Source: Aestuariivirga sp.
GTDB taxonomy: Bacteria; Pseudomonadota; Alphaproteobacteria; Rhizobiales; Aestuariivirgaceae
Direction of reading: 5' to 3'
DNA: 64,000 nucleotides
Assembly (NCBI RefSeq): GCF_020252395.1
Contig: NZ_JADCDB010000009.1
Coordinates: 83,172-147,171 of the forward strand
The notes beneath the pieces were generated by a model. That model worked only from the letters and a program-made list of their open reading frames with translations. It had not been told where the DNA came from and searched no databases. Below, one piece after another: positions 63,861 through 64,000 of the stretch; positions within the stretch are counted from its first letter, which is position 1, and the number at the start of each line of letters is the position of its first letter. Both the position numbers and the translations under genes were made by a program.

Positions 63861-64000
63861 TGTGTCGGTAGCACACGATATGACCGGTTTAAGTAGCACA
63901 CGATCTGTCCGGTAGGCTGGCCCTTTTTTGGGGGTCAGCATGAGCCGGACGGAAGCCCGAAGGGTTGTGCGAATGATGAAGTTCATGAGCGTTTTTGGCC
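63861..64000 (+). mobile_element. Left end of an insertion sequence (ISNCY-like), cut by window edge
   Basis: Begins about 60 bp from the tRNA-Glu gene. Two 21-bp direct repeats GTAGCACACGAT(A/C)TG(A/T)CCGGT (63868-63888 and 63893-63913) are spaced at 25 bp, typical of transposase-binding subterminal repeats. A transposase reading frame follows. Confidence 0.6.
63940..64000 (+). CDS. Transposase N-terminus (partial, ISNCY-like)
   Basis: Twenty residues visible (MSRTEARRVVRMMKFMSVFG), with GGGGGTCAGC before the ATG as a weak ribosome-binding site. The start resembles ISNCY transposases as I recall them. The rest lies beyond the window. Confidence 0.5.
   Translation, partial: MSRTEARRVVRMMKFMSVFG

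Overview
The window looks like the chromosome of an alphaproteobacterium of the Hyphomicrobiales (Rhizobiales) type. GC is high outside one island. Markers include an alphaproteobacterial porin, an NDUFS4-like complex I subunit, a MocE-type Rieske ferredoxin, paired DUF3300/DUF2950 genes, TTG/GTG-started cold-shock genes and dense ATGA/GTGA-coupled operons. No species is claimed.

Left part (1-27.3 kb): the end of a family 5-like uracil-DNA glycosylase gene, a peroxiredoxin-like gene without its peroxidatic Cys, smpB-dapA, a lytic transglycosylase with an alpha/beta hydrolase, a coupled trio of small envelope proteins, a large porin with a textbook terminator, a trypsin-like lipoprotein, a TPR-sulfotransferase/quinone oxidoreductase pair, an aminotransferase, DUF2279, PilZ and a chemoreceptor. 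From 17.2 to 25 kb there is a catabolic neighbourhood: a Gfo/Idh (MocA-like) dehydrogenase, a PanB-like enzyme, a complete ribose/fructose-type sugar ABC transporter, and divergently a MocD-like membrane oxygenase with its MocE-like Rieske ferredoxin. Inferred role: uptake and oxidative demethylation or dehydrogenation of a modified polyol such as an inositol derivative.

Central island (27355-39586, about 12.2 kb): an integrative element that has cut a chromosomal tRNA-Arg(TCT) gene in its anticodon loop. The 3' half lies at 27319-27363 and the 5' half at 39578-39619; the two rejoin as a perfect tRNA across a 9-bp core. The element carries its own complete, sequence-different tRNA-Arg(TCT) at its right end. 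Gene order is tyrosine integrase, AlpA-like HTH, primase/VapE replication protein, a GTTACG iteron-like cluster (candidate origin), serine recombinase, a small-terminase-like HTH protein, four orphan genes, three convergent orphan genes separated by similar hairpins, and a low-GC restriction-modification cassette. In that cassette an AccI-like endonuclease faces a gamma-class adenine methyltransferase split in two at an A6 run with ATGA overlap. Size and order resemble phage satellites (PICI-like), but no capsid or large terminase gene is visible.

Right part (39.6-64 kb): the NDUFS4-like gene, tRNA-Pro, DUF192, a double cold-shock-domain protein, Sir2, gloA, cupin-SDR, membrane proteins, a degenerate Hpt plus a degenerate-receiver HD-GYP protein, GIY-YIG, a formylglycine-generating enzyme/sulfatase operon, tRNA-Glu(TTC), recJ-hom, an MFS relic, DUF3300-DUF2950, cspA and rpsU separated by an intrinsic terminator, an orphan fragment paralogous to the porin N-terminus, a TPR/ATP-grasp-like protein of unknown role, tRNA-Glu(CTC), and the left end of an insertion sequence that runs off the window.
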